A stretch of 64,000 nt of DNA from JAENVT01 sp963720775. GTDB taxonomy: Bacteria > Actinomycetota > Acidimicrobiia > Acidimicrobiales > Ilumatobacteraceae. Made by a program: the position numbers and the translations under genes. Position 1 is the first letter of the stretch, and each line of letters begins with the position of its first letter. The notes below the pieces were generated by a model. The model was not told the DNA's origin, did not search any database, and worked only from the letters and a program-made list of their open reading frames with translations. The DNA lies in assembly GCA_963720775.1 (NCBI GenBank), contig CAVRGR010000007.1, positions 620,001-684,000 of the forward strand. The letters run 5' to 3'. Positions 28,273 through 38,048 of this stretch are shown here, one piece after another.

Positions 28273-29532
28273 TCAGGCGATGGCGCGGGCGCCGGCGGGC
28301 AGCTCGGACAACAACGCGTCGCTGACCCAACAACGTGTGAGGTGCAGCGTGCTGCGGATGCGCACGACGCGCTTCGGCTCGTCGACCGCCTTTCCGCACA
28401 TGCTGAGCGCTGCCTTGATGCAGTCTTGCTCGGTAGGCAGGACCATCGGCATGCGACTGCGACGAACGCCGGACGGACCTGCGGTGAAGCAGTTGACGTA
28501 CGTCTTCTGCCAGTTGATCCCGGCGGCCACCGAAGCCGGGATGAAGTCGGCGAAACCAATACCCAGCACGTTGCCGCCCGACGCCTCGGTGATCCCGAGC
28601 AAGACGATGGTGCTGACACGCGGCGACTCGGAGTCGTCGAGGCCGTGCACCCAGAACCGTCCGGTGACGTTGGGATCCAAGGTGGTGCCGCTGATGTCCT
28701 TGCCACCCTGTTCGATGATCAACACGTCGATGACCGGGAACGGGAGTGGTGGAACCAGGTTGCGCGCCGTGTCGGTGAGGCCGATCTCGACATCGGTTCC
28801 GATCTCTTCGGCGGTCAAGGCCCGCACCTCGACGACCTTGCCGCCGGCTGACTCGAGCGACCCGACACCACCCAACAGGCGTCCCGTCGCCTTCAGCGCG
28901 GCGATCCCGTTGAGCAGCCTGTTGCGCATCTCCTGTGGCCCGCAGGCGTGGATCTGCGCCGCCCCTGGTTGCTTGCCGAACCCGACCACGGCCATCTTGG
29001 TGAGACCGCTTTCGATCGGACCCTTGAAGCACGTGTGCGGCTTGATGCGGTTGACCGGCATGATCCGGTCGGCGCCCGCGGCATGGCGGTCGAGGTACAG
29101 CGGCATGCCGTCAGCAGTGCGGGCCACCTCGACCGTTTCCATCGTCGCCCGAATCTCACAACCGATGGCTTCTTCGGACATCCCCAGTGCCTCCAGCATG
29201 CCCCGTTGACCTTCGGCCGTCGCGCCGCCGTGGCTACCCATGGCCGGCACGACGAACGGTTCGGCGCCGAGGCTGCGCAGGCCGCTGATGGCGCCGCGCA
29301 GCAGCGCGACGCGTTCCACGAGCCCGCGGCTGCCGGCCCCCACAGCGACCGTCATCCCGTTGGTCACCGAGGCGCCGAGCTGCGCCACGACTTGGCCGTG
29401 GGCGCGCCCTTCGACATCGGCCACGGCGTCGGGCTGCGGGATGGGCAGCAGCACTTCGGTGAGGGTTGGTACGGAGAGATCGGGATGGAAGGGAAGTTCG
29501 ATTCCTTCGAGCAACTGTTCCCAGGGGTTCAC
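28273..29532 (-). CDS. LarA-like (DUF2088) protein, lactate racemase family
   Basis: 419 residues. The N-terminal DUF2088 region shows VAVGAGSRGLVERVALLRG and AMGSHGGATAEGQR with a conserved histidine, and NRIKPHTCFKG carries another; the C-terminal half ends in an unassigned domain. Characterised LarA uses a nickel-pincer cofactor to racemise or epimerise 2-hydroxyacids; many homologs have other substrates. No larB/C/E cofactor genes are near. GTG 29532 (VNPWEQLLEG) is chosen; the upstream frame overlaps the divergent arfB gene. Convergent with pyrE. Confidence 0.75.
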   Translation of the reverse strand: MNPWEQLLEGIELPFHPDLSVPTLTEVLLPIPQPDAVADVEGRAHGQVVAQLGASVTNGMTVAVGAGSRGLVERVALLRGAISGLRSLGAEPFVVPAMGSHGGATAEGQRGMLEALGMSEEAIGCEIRATMETVEVARTADGMPLYLDRHAAGADRIMPVNRIKPHTCFKGPIESGLTKMAVVGFGKQPGAAQIHACGPQEMRNRLLNGIAALKATGRLLGGVGSLESAGGKVVEVRALTAEEIGTDVEIGLTDTARNLVPPLPFPVIDVLIIEQGGKDISGTTLDPNVTGRFWVHGLDDSESPRVSTIVLLGITEASGGNVLGIGFADFIPASVAAGINWQKTYVNCFTAGPSGVRRSRMPMVLPTEQDCIKAALSMCGKAVDEPKRVVRIRSTLHLTRCWVSDALLSELPAGARAIA

Positions 29533-29570
29533 ATGCGAAACGCTAATACGAGTCGCGTCACAATGATGCG

Positions 29571-29993
29571 GTGGAACCCACCGACGGTCTGTACCGAACT
29601 CCGCGGGGCTTGGCGATCGCTGCGGATGCTGTGTCGTGGGTGGCCACTCGCTCGGGAGGGCCCGGCGGCCAGCACGCGAACACATCCGATACCGCTGTCA
29701 CGGTCACGATCGACGTTGATCGGGCCGGCCTGCCGGCACCCGTGCGCGACCGGGTTGTGGCCAGCGCAGGACCGACGATCACTGCGTCGTCGGCCGGTTC
29801 GCGTTCGCAGTACCGGAACCGGGCGATGGCTTGGGCCGGGGCGATGGAGCGTCTCGACGAGGCCGCCAAGCCTCCGCCGCGGCCGCGGCGAGCCACCAGA
29901 CCGTCGGCTTCGGCTGTTCGCCGTCGCTTGGATTCGAAGCGCCGTGCCGGCGAACTCAAGCGGGCCAGAAAGCTGCCTCCGGCGGAGGAATAA
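29571..29993 (+). CDS. arfB: Alternative ribosome-rescue factor ArfB (YaeJ-type peptidyl-tRNA hydrolase)
   Basis: 140 residues. A release-factor catalytic domain without codon-recognition domains: RSGGPGGQHANTSDTAV with the GGQ motif at residues 32-34, then a Lys/Arg-rich C-terminal tail (SAVRRRLDSKRRAGELKRAR) that inserts into the empty mRNA channel of stalled ribosomes. It frees nascent chains from ribosomes lacking a stop codon. GTG 29571 starts the frame; nearby ATGs are out of frame. Divergent from the larA-like gene with only 38 bp between starts, so the promoters overlap. Confidence 0.93.
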   Translation: MEPTDGLYRTPRGLAIAADAVSWVATRSGGPGGQHANTSDTAVTVTIDVDRAGLPAPVRDRVVASAGPTITASSAGSRSQYRNRAMAWAGAMERLDEAAKPPPRPRRATRPSASAVRRRLDSKRRAGELKRARKLPPAEE

Positions 29994-30092
29994 TGGCTGG
30001 TCAGAGCAGTATCAAGGCGCTGTGTGACTGTCAAGAAGTCGTCAACCGGGAGTGCCCAGCGTTCACACCCCAACCACGTAGAGTGAGTCGAC

Positions 30093-30120
30093 TTGCACAC
30101 TCTGCGTCCATGTGGATACT
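30093..30120 (+). promoter_or_regulatory. Candidate promoter of the FtsH-like gene
   Basis: TTGCAC (30093-30098) and GATACT (30115-30120) with a 16-base spacer. Transcription would start near 30127, downstream of the GTG at 30112, which argues for the ATG at 30151 as the real start. Confidence 0.45.
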
Positions 30121-30150
30121 GTTTCCCAACTGGACCGGGGGGTCGCTCAG

Positions 30151-31896
30151 ATGGATATCACGCAGATGCAGCACGGGGCGGTGTTGCGGGGACGCCACAT
30201 CGACGCCAGCGCCAACCGTGAGCGCAGGCGGCAACGTCGGCTCCTGCGCCTGCTGATCGTCCTCGGGGTGCCGCTGGCCTGGTTCTGGTACCGCTGGCTC
30301 ACCGGCAATCCGCTTCATCCCGGCCTTCCCCCGATCATCACGGAAAACCCGCAGCTGGTCTTCTTGGGTGTGATGCTGGTGATGATCAGCGCCATGATGT
30401 TGGTCCCGCTGATGGCGTCGAGCAGGTCTCCGCACACGATGTTGCGGCCATCGGATTCCACCATCCGGCTCGCCGACGTCGTCGGGGCCGAGGCCACGTG
30501 TCGAGAGGCGATCGACACGCTCAACTTGTTCCTCAACCACGAGACCTTCGCCGAGGAGATGGGGGGCACGCCGCGCCGCGGTGTGCTGTTCGAGGGGGCT
30601 CCCGGTACCGGCAAGACCTACTTGGCCAAAGCGATCGCCGCCGAGGCTGAGGTTCCGTTCCTGTTCGTGTCGGCCAGCGAGTTCCAGTCGCACTTCTACG
30701 GGATGACCAACCGCAAGATCCGCCAGTACTTCAAGGCGCTTCGCAAAGCAGCACGCGCCGAGGGCGGGGCCATCGGGTTCATCGAGGAGTTCGACGCGAT
30801 CGGCATGGCCCGATCCGGAATGGGAGCCGGCGGCATGCGCGAGGGCGCCGCGGGCATCGTCAACGAACTGCTCGTCCAGATGCAGAGCTTCGATCTTCCG
30901 ACGGGATGGGACAAGTTCGCCAGCAAGCTGATCGATCGAGTCAACCTGTTGCTCCCGCCGGGCAGGGCCGTCTCCCGGCCCACGACGGTGCCGGCCAACG
31001 TCTTGGTGTTCGCCGCAACGAACCGCGCCGATGGGCTCGACCCGGCGTTGATGCGTCCCGGCCGTTTCGATCGCACCATCCACTTCGATCTTCCGCCGCG
31101 ATCGGACCGCATAGCCATCGCCGCCTACTACTTGGCGAAGAAGTCGCACGAGCCCGCCGTGAATGCGGTGATGGTCGCCGACCGCACCGCCGGCTACAGC
31201 CCGGTTCGCATCGAGAAGCTCTTCGACGAAGCGTTGATCATCGCCTTGCGCGATGGCCGCAAGGCGCTCAGCGTCGAGGATCTGGTGGAAGCACAGCTCA
31301 TCACCGAGGTCGGGCTCGCCCAGGACGTCGGCTACCAGCCTGAAGAGCGCCGCCGCATCGCAATCCACGAAGCAGGTCACGCGGTCACCGCCGTGCTGGT
31401 CGGTCGCGATGTCCGCGTGGCTTCGATCCTGCGTCGCTCCGCCTCGCTCGGTCTCGTGGCCCACGACGACGGCGAGGAACGGCATCTGCGCACCCCGTCC
31501 GAGTTGCACGATCTCATCGTGGTCGCTCTAGCCGGCAGGGCCGCAGAACTGCAGGAGTACGGCGAGGCATCTACCGGCATCGCCAGCGATCTCGCGGCAG
31601 CCACAGGCATTGCCGCGCAACTGATCGGCATGGTCGGAGCGGGCGAGAGCTTGCTGAGCCTGGAAGCTGCCGACATACAACTGGCCGGCAACCTCGCGGC
31701 CAAGGTCCTGGCCGACCGCCGGTCGCGCGAACAGGCCGACGAGATCATGCACAAAGCGGCTGACAAGTCGGCCTGCATGCTGTTGGAGCATCGTGGCGCG
31801 TTGCTCGCCGTGGCCGACGCGTTGTGCCAGCACGACGAGCTCACCGGCGACCTGGTGCACGAGATCGTTGCCGAGGCCGTCAGCACCAACGGCTAG
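30151..31896 (+). CDS. Divergent FtsH-like membrane AAA protease (M41 family)
   Basis: 581 residues. Two close membrane helices near residues 33-90 without the usual long FtsH periplasmic domain, then AAA with Walker A GAPGTGKT (149-156), pore loop HFYGM in place of FVGVG, and second region homology LDPALMRPGRFDR. Walker B reads FIEEFDAIG, so the usual Asp is Glu. An insert of about 35 residues (LPTGWDKFASK to TVPAN) precedes FAATNRADG. The zinc protease motif HEAGH is at 406-410, with a later Asp in ASDLAAATG as probable third ligand. Probably a specialised paralog, not the housekeeping FtsH. A GTG start at 30112 is possible. Confidence 0.85.
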   Translation: MDITQMQHGAVLRGRHIDASANRERRRQRRLLRLLIVLGVPLAWFWYRWLTGNPLHPGLPPIITENPQLVFLGVMLVMISAMMLVPLMASSRSPHTMLRPSDSTIRLADVVGAEATCREAIDTLNLFLNHETFAEEMGGTPRRGVLFEGAPGTGKTYLAKAIAAEAEVPFLFVSASEFQSHFYGMTNRKIRQYFKALRKAARAEGGAIGFIEEFDAIGMARSGMGAGGMREGAAGIVNELLVQMQSFDLPTGWDKFASKLIDRVNLLLPPGRAVSRPTTVPANVLVFAATNRADGLDPALMRPGRFDRTIHFDLPPRSDRIAIAAYYLAKKSHEPAVNAVMVADRTAGYSPVRIEKLFDEALIIALRDGRKALSVEDLVEAQLITEVGLAQDVGYQPEERRRIAIHEAGHAVTAVLVGRDVRVASILRRSASLGLVAHDDGEERHLRTPSELHDLIVVALAGRAAELQEYGEASTGIASDLAAATGIAAQLIGMVGAGESLLSLEAADIQLAGNLAAKVLADRRSREQADEIMHKAADKSACMLLEHRGALLAVADALCQHDELTGDLVHEIVAEAVSTNG

Positions 31897-31900
31897 TTGG

Positions 31901-32857
31901 TCAACGCATCACGCTGGTCGACGATCGACCCCACCGCCGCCTGGGCGTGGATGTGACGATCGCCGGAGCCACATCACCGATTCGTTCGATCACCCAAACG
32001 CCACCATCGTCGCTGAACGCGTGCGGGGCGACGAGCGGTTGCACCTGGTGCACTCGGCCGGCCAGCCCGGCTGCAGCAACGGCTGAACCGAGCGCCCCGG
32101 CCAAGCGCGGGCCCCAGGCCGGATGCGTGTCGGGGAACTCCGGGTAGGTGTCGCCCACGAGGCTCAACCCCAGCGAGACAGCGATGCCCGCCGGTTGGTT
32201 GATCACCGCCGAGAGCTCGGCCGGGGTGAGCAGGCGCTCGCGAAGATCCTCGATCGATGTCGACCAACTGGCGGCCATCAGTTCCGTGCGTGTCAGGTCG
32301 CCGATGTCGACTGCCGGCGCAGCAGCAAGGATGACGCGGTCGTGGACCACGGCGAGCCACGGCTGTGCATCAGCGCGGCTGCCGATCAGCCGCATGGTGT
32401 AGGCGGGGACGAGGCGGGCGACGGCCATTGGTGTCGGCTCGATGGAGTCGAGGTCGAAACCGGCCTGACGGATGAATCGCTCGACTCGTCGATGACGGAT
32501 CATGTCGGTCTGCAGGTGGGCGAGCAATCGCCGTGCGCTCGACGACATCTCGATCGTCGCGGATACGTCGACGAGCTTCGATCGATGGAGGTTCAGCTCG
32601 GTGGTGCTCCACCCGGTGATGTCGAGCGACTGGATGTGGCAGTTGTGACTCCACAAGCACGCCCGCGTCGGGTGCCCGTCTTCGTCGAGGAGGCTTCTCA
32701 GGCGAGTGAGGCCATCGAGCAGCAACAGGTCGTTGTTGGTGTCGCAGGCGACGCCCGCCACCTTGGCGACGCGGCCCGGTGCATCTTGTTGCAGCCGGAC
32801 GCCGCGCAATACGTCGGGGAGCACCTCGATGCCGATGCCATCGCCTCGGCGCATCAT
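31901..32857 (-). CDS. Unknown protein coupled to the EccC-like ATPase, possibly actin/PilM-like
   Basis: 318 residues with no family I can name. The start GIGIEVLPDVLRGVRL and an internal SIEPTPMAVARLVPAY resemble the phosphate-1 and later motifs of PilM/actin-like proteins, but this is weak. No signal peptide or membrane helix. Its ATG at 32857 overlaps the stop of the EccC-like gene (frame-corrected) by four bases, a strong sign that the two proteins act together. It may be a partner similar in role to type VII secretion-associated proteins. The 3' end faces the FtsH-like gene, 4 bp away. Confidence 0.55.
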   Translation of the reverse strand: MMRRGDGIGIEVLPDVLRGVRLQQDAPGRVAKVAGVACDTNNDLLLLDGLTRLRSLLDEDGHPTRACLWSHNCHIQSLDITGWSTTELNLHRSKLVDVSATIEMSSSARRLLAHLQTDMIRHRRVERFIRQAGFDLDSIEPTPMAVARLVPAYTMRLIGSRADAQPWLAVVHDRVILAAAPAVDIGDLTRTELMAASWSTSIEDLRERLLTPAELSAVINQPAGIAVSLGLSLVGDTYPEFPDTHPAWGPRLAGALGSAVAAAGLAGRVHQVQPLVAPHAFSDDGGVWVIERIGDVAPAIVTSTPRRRWGRSSTSVMR

Positions 32858-35800
32858 GACGTGGTTCCCTCTGGGTCGTCGGAGGGACCGGCCAGGATCA
32901 CCGGGGTCACCGTGTCGTCGTTGACGAGCAGTCCGCGCCCGAGACCGGGATGGGCGGAGGTGACTCGGAGGTTGAGCCCGAACATCGCCCCGTCAGCGGA
33001 CAGTGGACGCAGGATCACCGCGGTGCGCGAGCGACGCAGTGGCGCCGTCCAGTGCGATGGAAGCTCGAGCACGCGGGTGCGGCCGGCGACGATGACAACG
33101 AGGCGTGGGTCGTCCGAGCTCGCCAGTCGTTCGAACACGGCGCCCTCGAGCCGATCGGCGTCGTCGACGAAGACGAGCCGCGACCGATCGCCACGAGCGA
33201 AGAACTCGGTCGCCCACTTGTCGACGCCGGTCGGCGTGGTGGCGCTGGTGAGTCGAGGCATGAGCAACAGCGGACTCCACGTCGAGGCGATGGCGTGAAT
33301 GTCGACGTCGGCGCCGACCCTCAGGGCACAGCGGGCGAGGTTCGTGAGCAACGTCGTCTTGCCCGCGCCGGCATCGCCGACGATGAGCGCAGCGGCAGGA
33401 GCCTGCAGGTGGAGCACACCCGCTTCGAGGGTTCGAGTGTCGACTCCCACCGGTAGGCGCCAGGTGTCGTGGTGGAACTCCGTGGCCGTGCCGAGGTCGT
33501 CGAGGAAGATCGCCGCTGGGGTGGGAGGGATGGGGACCGGTCGCAGCGCGCTCGTCGCCGGCGATGCTGCGCCGGGCGACTGCCGCGTCGAGATCGGTGA
33601 TGGAGGCCATCTGGATCTCGACGAGGTCGGGCAGCGTGATCGCCCGACCGGGCGCGAGAGGAGGAATGTGACCAGAGGCGATGTCGAGGGTGCGATAGGC
33701 GCCGCGGTCGTCGAGGTGCAGGACGATCCGCTGCTGGAACTGTCCGAGCGTGCGCGCCGGCGCGCTGTGTTCGCCGGCGGAGCTCGTCAACAGCGTGATG
33801 CCCGATGACGGACCGCTGGCGGCGAGGCGATCGACCATCTCGCGACCAGACTCGAACTCCCCGCCCAGTTCGAGCGTGCGCAACAGCCCGGCGATGTCGT
33901 TGACCACGAGGACTATGTGGGGGTCGGACGACCCGACGTCTTGAGACGCGCGTCGATCGAGCTCCGAGGTGAGCCGGAGGAGCACTCGCAGGATGTGGTC
34001 AGGATCGTCAGCGGAGGCGACTGCGCCGCACGCGGCCAGCGAATGGAGCGCGGCCAGCCCGGAATGCGGCCTCGTCGCGCAATCGATCACATAGCCGTGC
34101 AGTCGATCAGTCGGGAAGTGGTCGGTAGCAGCGACGAACAGAGTCGCCAGCGCATCGGACCGCTCCGCCGGTGCACCGCCGATGACCAGCATGTTGCCAT
34201 CGTGTGCCGGGTTCCACAGTCGGATGTTCTGAGTGTGGTCGTCGGGGAGGTCGCTGACCGCGAAGGCAGCGCCGTCGACAGCCAGGTTCGCGGCGACCGA
34301 CAGGAGCTCGTCGTACGGAAGCATTGTCGGCAGCCTGGGACACAGGATCTGCCGTCGCGTGCCGTTTGGGTGCTTCAGAGCGGCGCTGGCGACAACCTCG
34401 GTGAGGAGACGAAGGCCGCTGCGTGCCGTCTCCGGTGAACCTGCGTCGACAGGCTTCGCGGTGATCTTGCGCTCTGCGCTGTTCAGGTCGCGGGCAACGA
34501 TGAACGGACTGACCTCGATGATATCGCTGGAGGCAGCCGACGCCGAAGCGAACTGCACCGGTATCGAATCGGCATCACCGATCTTGAGCACACCGCGGCC
34601 CGGTGTGTGTGACGAGATCTGCACTGGCTCGCGTCCACCGGTGAGCGCAATCGCCTCTGCCGGATCGTTCATGCGCAAGCCGATCCTGATGTTGGCGAAC
34701 GAGTCCAAAGCGCTTTCGAGTGACCGCGAGAGCCGCTCGGAGGCGATCACCAGATGCAGCCCGAGATGTCGCGACGGATCCGCCAGTTCGACGAGTTGCC
34801 GGAGGAAGTCTGCATGACGCGCCAACACGTCGTCGGCATCGTCGACGACGATCACGAGGCGGGGCATCGGCGGCGAATCTGCCACCCCGCGTTGGTCGTG
34901 TTGGTGGTACTCCGAGAACGTCGCCACGTGGTTGTCGGCCAGGACTCGTGTCCGCCGGTTGACTTCCGACCGCAGGGCTCGCAGGAGCCGGAAGCCTTCG
35001 TGCTCGTCGAATTGATCGACTGCGCCAACGACGTGGTCAACTCCGGCGAAGGCGGCGAAGGACGTTCCTTCGGATGGCTCGACGCAGATGATGTTGACCG
35101 TTGCCGGGTCGTTGACGGCGATCAGTGAAGCCATGGCGCCGCGCAGCAGTTCCGTCTTGCCCGAACGCCTGGCTCCGACCACCAGCACGTGGGGGCCGTC
35201 CTCGGAAAGATCGAGTTCGACGGGACCTGATTCGCCGACGCCCACGGCCACGCGCAATCGGCGACTCCGCGGGCCGGCGCTCCATCGTTCGAGCAGACCG
35301 TCGGTATCGAGCCCGTCTGGATCGAGCAGCGACAGCAGTGGCACCACAGGAGGCAACAACGGTCGGGCGAACTGCTGAGCGGTGTGGTCTTCGAGAGGGC
35401 TGAGGTGGCGTGCAGCGGCGAGGGCGACATCGTGTTCGAGCACGAACGGTACGACGTCGGTGATCGTTCGACCACTGATCGGGTAGTCGACCTCTGCCGC
35501 TCCGTTTGCCGCGATTCGAACCACCGTGGTGCAGACCGCCGGGACGTCGTCGGCTCGATCGGTGATGGCCACGAAGCGAATGGGCAACTGCGCTTCGGCG
35601 AACAAGCCGCGCAACATCGCGGCTCGCCCGCGCCAGAGTGCCGGATCGTCGACGACCGCAAGCGTCAGTCGGCTCGGGGTAACGGGTCGGCCGAGCGGTT
35701 GGATCGAGGCGACGACGGTGGCCAGCGTGCGCTGTGAGCTGACCCAGTCGGTGATCACCTCGTCGTCGCTCAACAACTGCACACCGTGCGAGCCGCGGGC

Positions 35801-36913
35801 ATGTGGCAACCACTTCACCCATTCCCAGCGGGCAGCACCTGCCGGGCTCGACAACACCACCACGTCGAGGTCGTTCGGGCTGTGAGCGACGCACGCCTGA
35901 ACGACGAGCGCCCGTGCCGCGGCCCGAGCCTGAGGCGGGGTACTGGCGAAGCCCACGCCGCGCTGATTGACGAGATCCACGAGGACGGGTGCGGACGGCA
36001 ACAGCGCCAGATCGCGGCGATCATGACCCGTATCGTCCTCTGTCACCCACGGCTGATCGGCGAGGCCCACGCTGAACACGAAGGCGTCGTCGTCGGCGGG
36101 ATGGCGCTCCCACAACCGTTCCGACAGCTGCAATGCCCGCCGTATCACTTCGCCGAGATCGAGATGGGTTCTCCGCACGTTGTCGAGCTCCGTATCGAAG
36201 GCCTGGCGCACGGGGTCGACCGCGGCGATCGGCGGAGGTAACCGCACCTCGGAGCGATTGCCACGGGCTCGGCGCAGTCGGCGGGCTCCGTGGCGTGCCC
36301 GACCGTTTGGCTCGGGTTCTGCGACGGCCTCGTCGCGCGGCTCACGGATGAAGTTGAGTTGCCCCAAAGGCGTGGGGACGAGTGATGCAGCTCGATCCTC
36401 GATGTCTCCATCGAGCCTGAACACCCGGTGGCCGATGCGCAGGCGCTGCTGGTCCCACGGAGAAGCGGCCGTCGCCAGGTGCCCGTCGAGATCGCCCTGG
36501 TTGGCGGTAACGGTCACCTTGCCAGAGTGCTCGACCACGAGCTCGCAACGCGGCACCAGGACCTGGTTGAACGTCAATGGGCCGACATTGGCGCGGCGCG
36601 CGGTTCCGAGCGAGTAGCGGCCCGGCTCCAGGGGTCGTCGGTTGCCGCCGCCTTCCCCGGCAGTTTGCACCAGCGTCACGTCCACGTGGCGGGGTCGCTC
36701 GAGGGGAGGGGCGAGATCGATGACGGTGCCGGTGGTGAGTCCGGCGGCGCCCATCAACGTGCCGACCGGGGTCGGCCGGCCGTCGATGTAGACGAGAGCG
36801 GGCGGCGTCGAGGCGAGCACACGTTCCAGCAGATCGCCGATGGTCACCGACTCGTGGACGGCGCTGACCGAGATCTCGGCCTCGCCCTGTGGTGTGGAAA
36901 CGATCAGGTCCAT
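32854..36913 (-). CDS. FHA/FtsK-SpoIIIE multidomain ATPase (EccC/EssC-like), with a one-base frameshift near 33545-33552
   Basis: About 1352 residues after removing one base. An N-terminal ubiquitin/FHA-like region (about 1-185, with GRYSLGTARRANVG) leads to an Arg-rich linker and three FtsK-like modules: module 1 has Walker A GARRSGKT (about 580) and VIVVDDADD, module 2 is degenerate (GGAPAERS, no GKT, about 909), module 3 has GDAGAGKTT (about 1180) and FVDDADRLEG. This is the EccC/EssC motor layout of type VII secretion, but no membrane helices are seen. The frame breaks in AGCGCGCT; as written, translation runs into an Arg-rich false tail ending at 32993. Overlap with the next start supports the corrected frame. 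Confidence 0.82.
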
Positions 36914-37093
36914 GAGCTCGGGCGCGACGGTACGTGAAGGCGGGGCTCGGAAACGATCGCGGGCCTCATGAGCTTGTTATCGGTGTGCCAAGTGCAGGAC
37001 ATAACCCCAAAATTCAAGAGAACGTCAAGTTCTGCCCGTACCAGACGTCGCGGTGCCCGCGCCCAGGATAGATGAGCGATAGCATCTCCGGCG
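36914..37093. promoter_or_regulatory. Divergent promoter region between EccC-like and moxR
   Basis: 180 bp, locally AT-rich, and the only place for promoters of two operons reading in opposite directions. Contains AGAAC-N5-GTTCT (37019-37033), a possible operator. The spacing does not match the actinobacterial LexA box, which has four central bases. No clear -35/-10 pair can be chosen. Confidence 0.4.
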
Positions 37094-38044
37094 ATGGCGG
37101 ACCAGGTAGCCAGCGTATTTCACGCCTTGATCGACAACGTCGAAAGCATCGTCCGCGGCAAAGCCGAGTCGATTCGACTCGCGTTGTGCTGCCTGCTCAC
37201 CGAGGGGCACCTGCTGATCGACGACGTGCCTGGCACCGGCAAGACCTCGATGGCCAAGGCAATAGCAGGATCGATTGCCGGTTCATGGAAGCGGGTGCAG
37301 TTCACGCCCGACCTGCTGCCCAGTGACGTCACCGGCGTCATGGTGTTCGACCAGCGCACCTCGTCGTTCTCGTTCCGTCAGGGCCCCGTCTTCACGAACG
37401 TGCTGATCGGCGACGAGATCAACCGCGCCAGTCCGAAGACCCAGTCGGCCCTGCTCGAGGTGATGGAGGAACGTCAGGTCACCGCCGACGGCGTGCCGCA
37501 CCTCGTCCCCCGGCCGTTCTTCGTCATCGCCACTCAGAACCCTCGCGACTTCCACGGCACCTTTCCACTGCCCGACGTTCAGCTCGACCGCTTTGCCATG
37601 AAGCTGTCGCTCGGCTACGCCGACCAGGCAACCGAGGTGATCGTGCTGGAGTCGTACCGCCGCGAGAACCGAGATCGCGGCGTGCCGGCGGTCACCAACG
37701 CAACCCAGCTCGAGCAGCTCATAGCGTCCATCGAACAGATCGAGGTCGTACACAGCATCAACGACTACATCGTCCGCCTGGCAAACGGCACCCGCGGTCA
37801 TCCTGACCTGCGCCTCGGGGTTTCGACCCGCGGCACCCTGTCGCTCATGCGCGTCGCCAAGGCCTACGCCGCCTCCGAGCAACGCGGCTACGTCACTCCT
37901 GACGACATCAAGACTCTGGTCGAGCCGGTGTTCGGTCACCGGATCTCGTTGAGCTCCGAGGCAGAGCTCCGCGGGGTGCGCAGCGAGCAGGTGCTGGCGG
38001 AGATCGTCGACGACGTGGCCGTCCCCCGCCATCGCGAGGGATGA
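37094..38044 (+). CDS. MoxR-family AAA+ ATPase
   Basis: 316 residues. Walker A DDVPGTGKTSMAKA (about 43-50), Walker B LIGDEINRASPKTQSALLEVM, FFVIATQNPRDFHGTFPLPD and QLDRFAMKLSLGY are MoxR signatures, with a C-terminal lid ending around VSTRGTLSLMRVAKAYA. MoxR ATPases chaperone or activate membrane and VWA-type proteins and are nearly always encoded with DUF58 proteins, as here. It starts the plus-strand half of the envelope locus and is followed after four bases by the DUF58 gene. Confidence 0.94.
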   Translation: MADQVASVFHALIDNVESIVRGKAESIRLALCCLLTEGHLLIDDVPGTGKTSMAKAIAGSIAGSWKRVQFTPDLLPSDVTGVMVFDQRTSSFSFRQGPVFTNVLIGDEINRASPKTQSALLEVMEERQVTADGVPHLVPRPFFVIATQNPRDFHGTFPLPDVQLDRFAMKLSLGYADQATEVIVLESYRRENRDRGVPAVTNATQLEQLIASIEQIEVVHSINDYIVRLANGTRGHPDLRLGVSTRGTLSLMRVAKAYAASEQRGYVTPDDIKTLVEPVFGHRISLSSEAELRGVRSEQVLAEIVDDVAVPRHREG

Positions 38045-38048
38045 CGAC

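Noticed and set aside
32993..33540. Arg/His-rich C-terminal tail of the EccC-like protein as a real domain
   Set aside because: It is the out-of-frame reading of an ATPase module that is intact in the neighbouring frame down to 32854.
37019..37033. AGAAC-N5-GTTCT as an SOS (LexA) box
   Set aside because: The actinobacterial LexA box has four central bases between GAAC and GTTC and flanking TC/GA; the spacing here is five.
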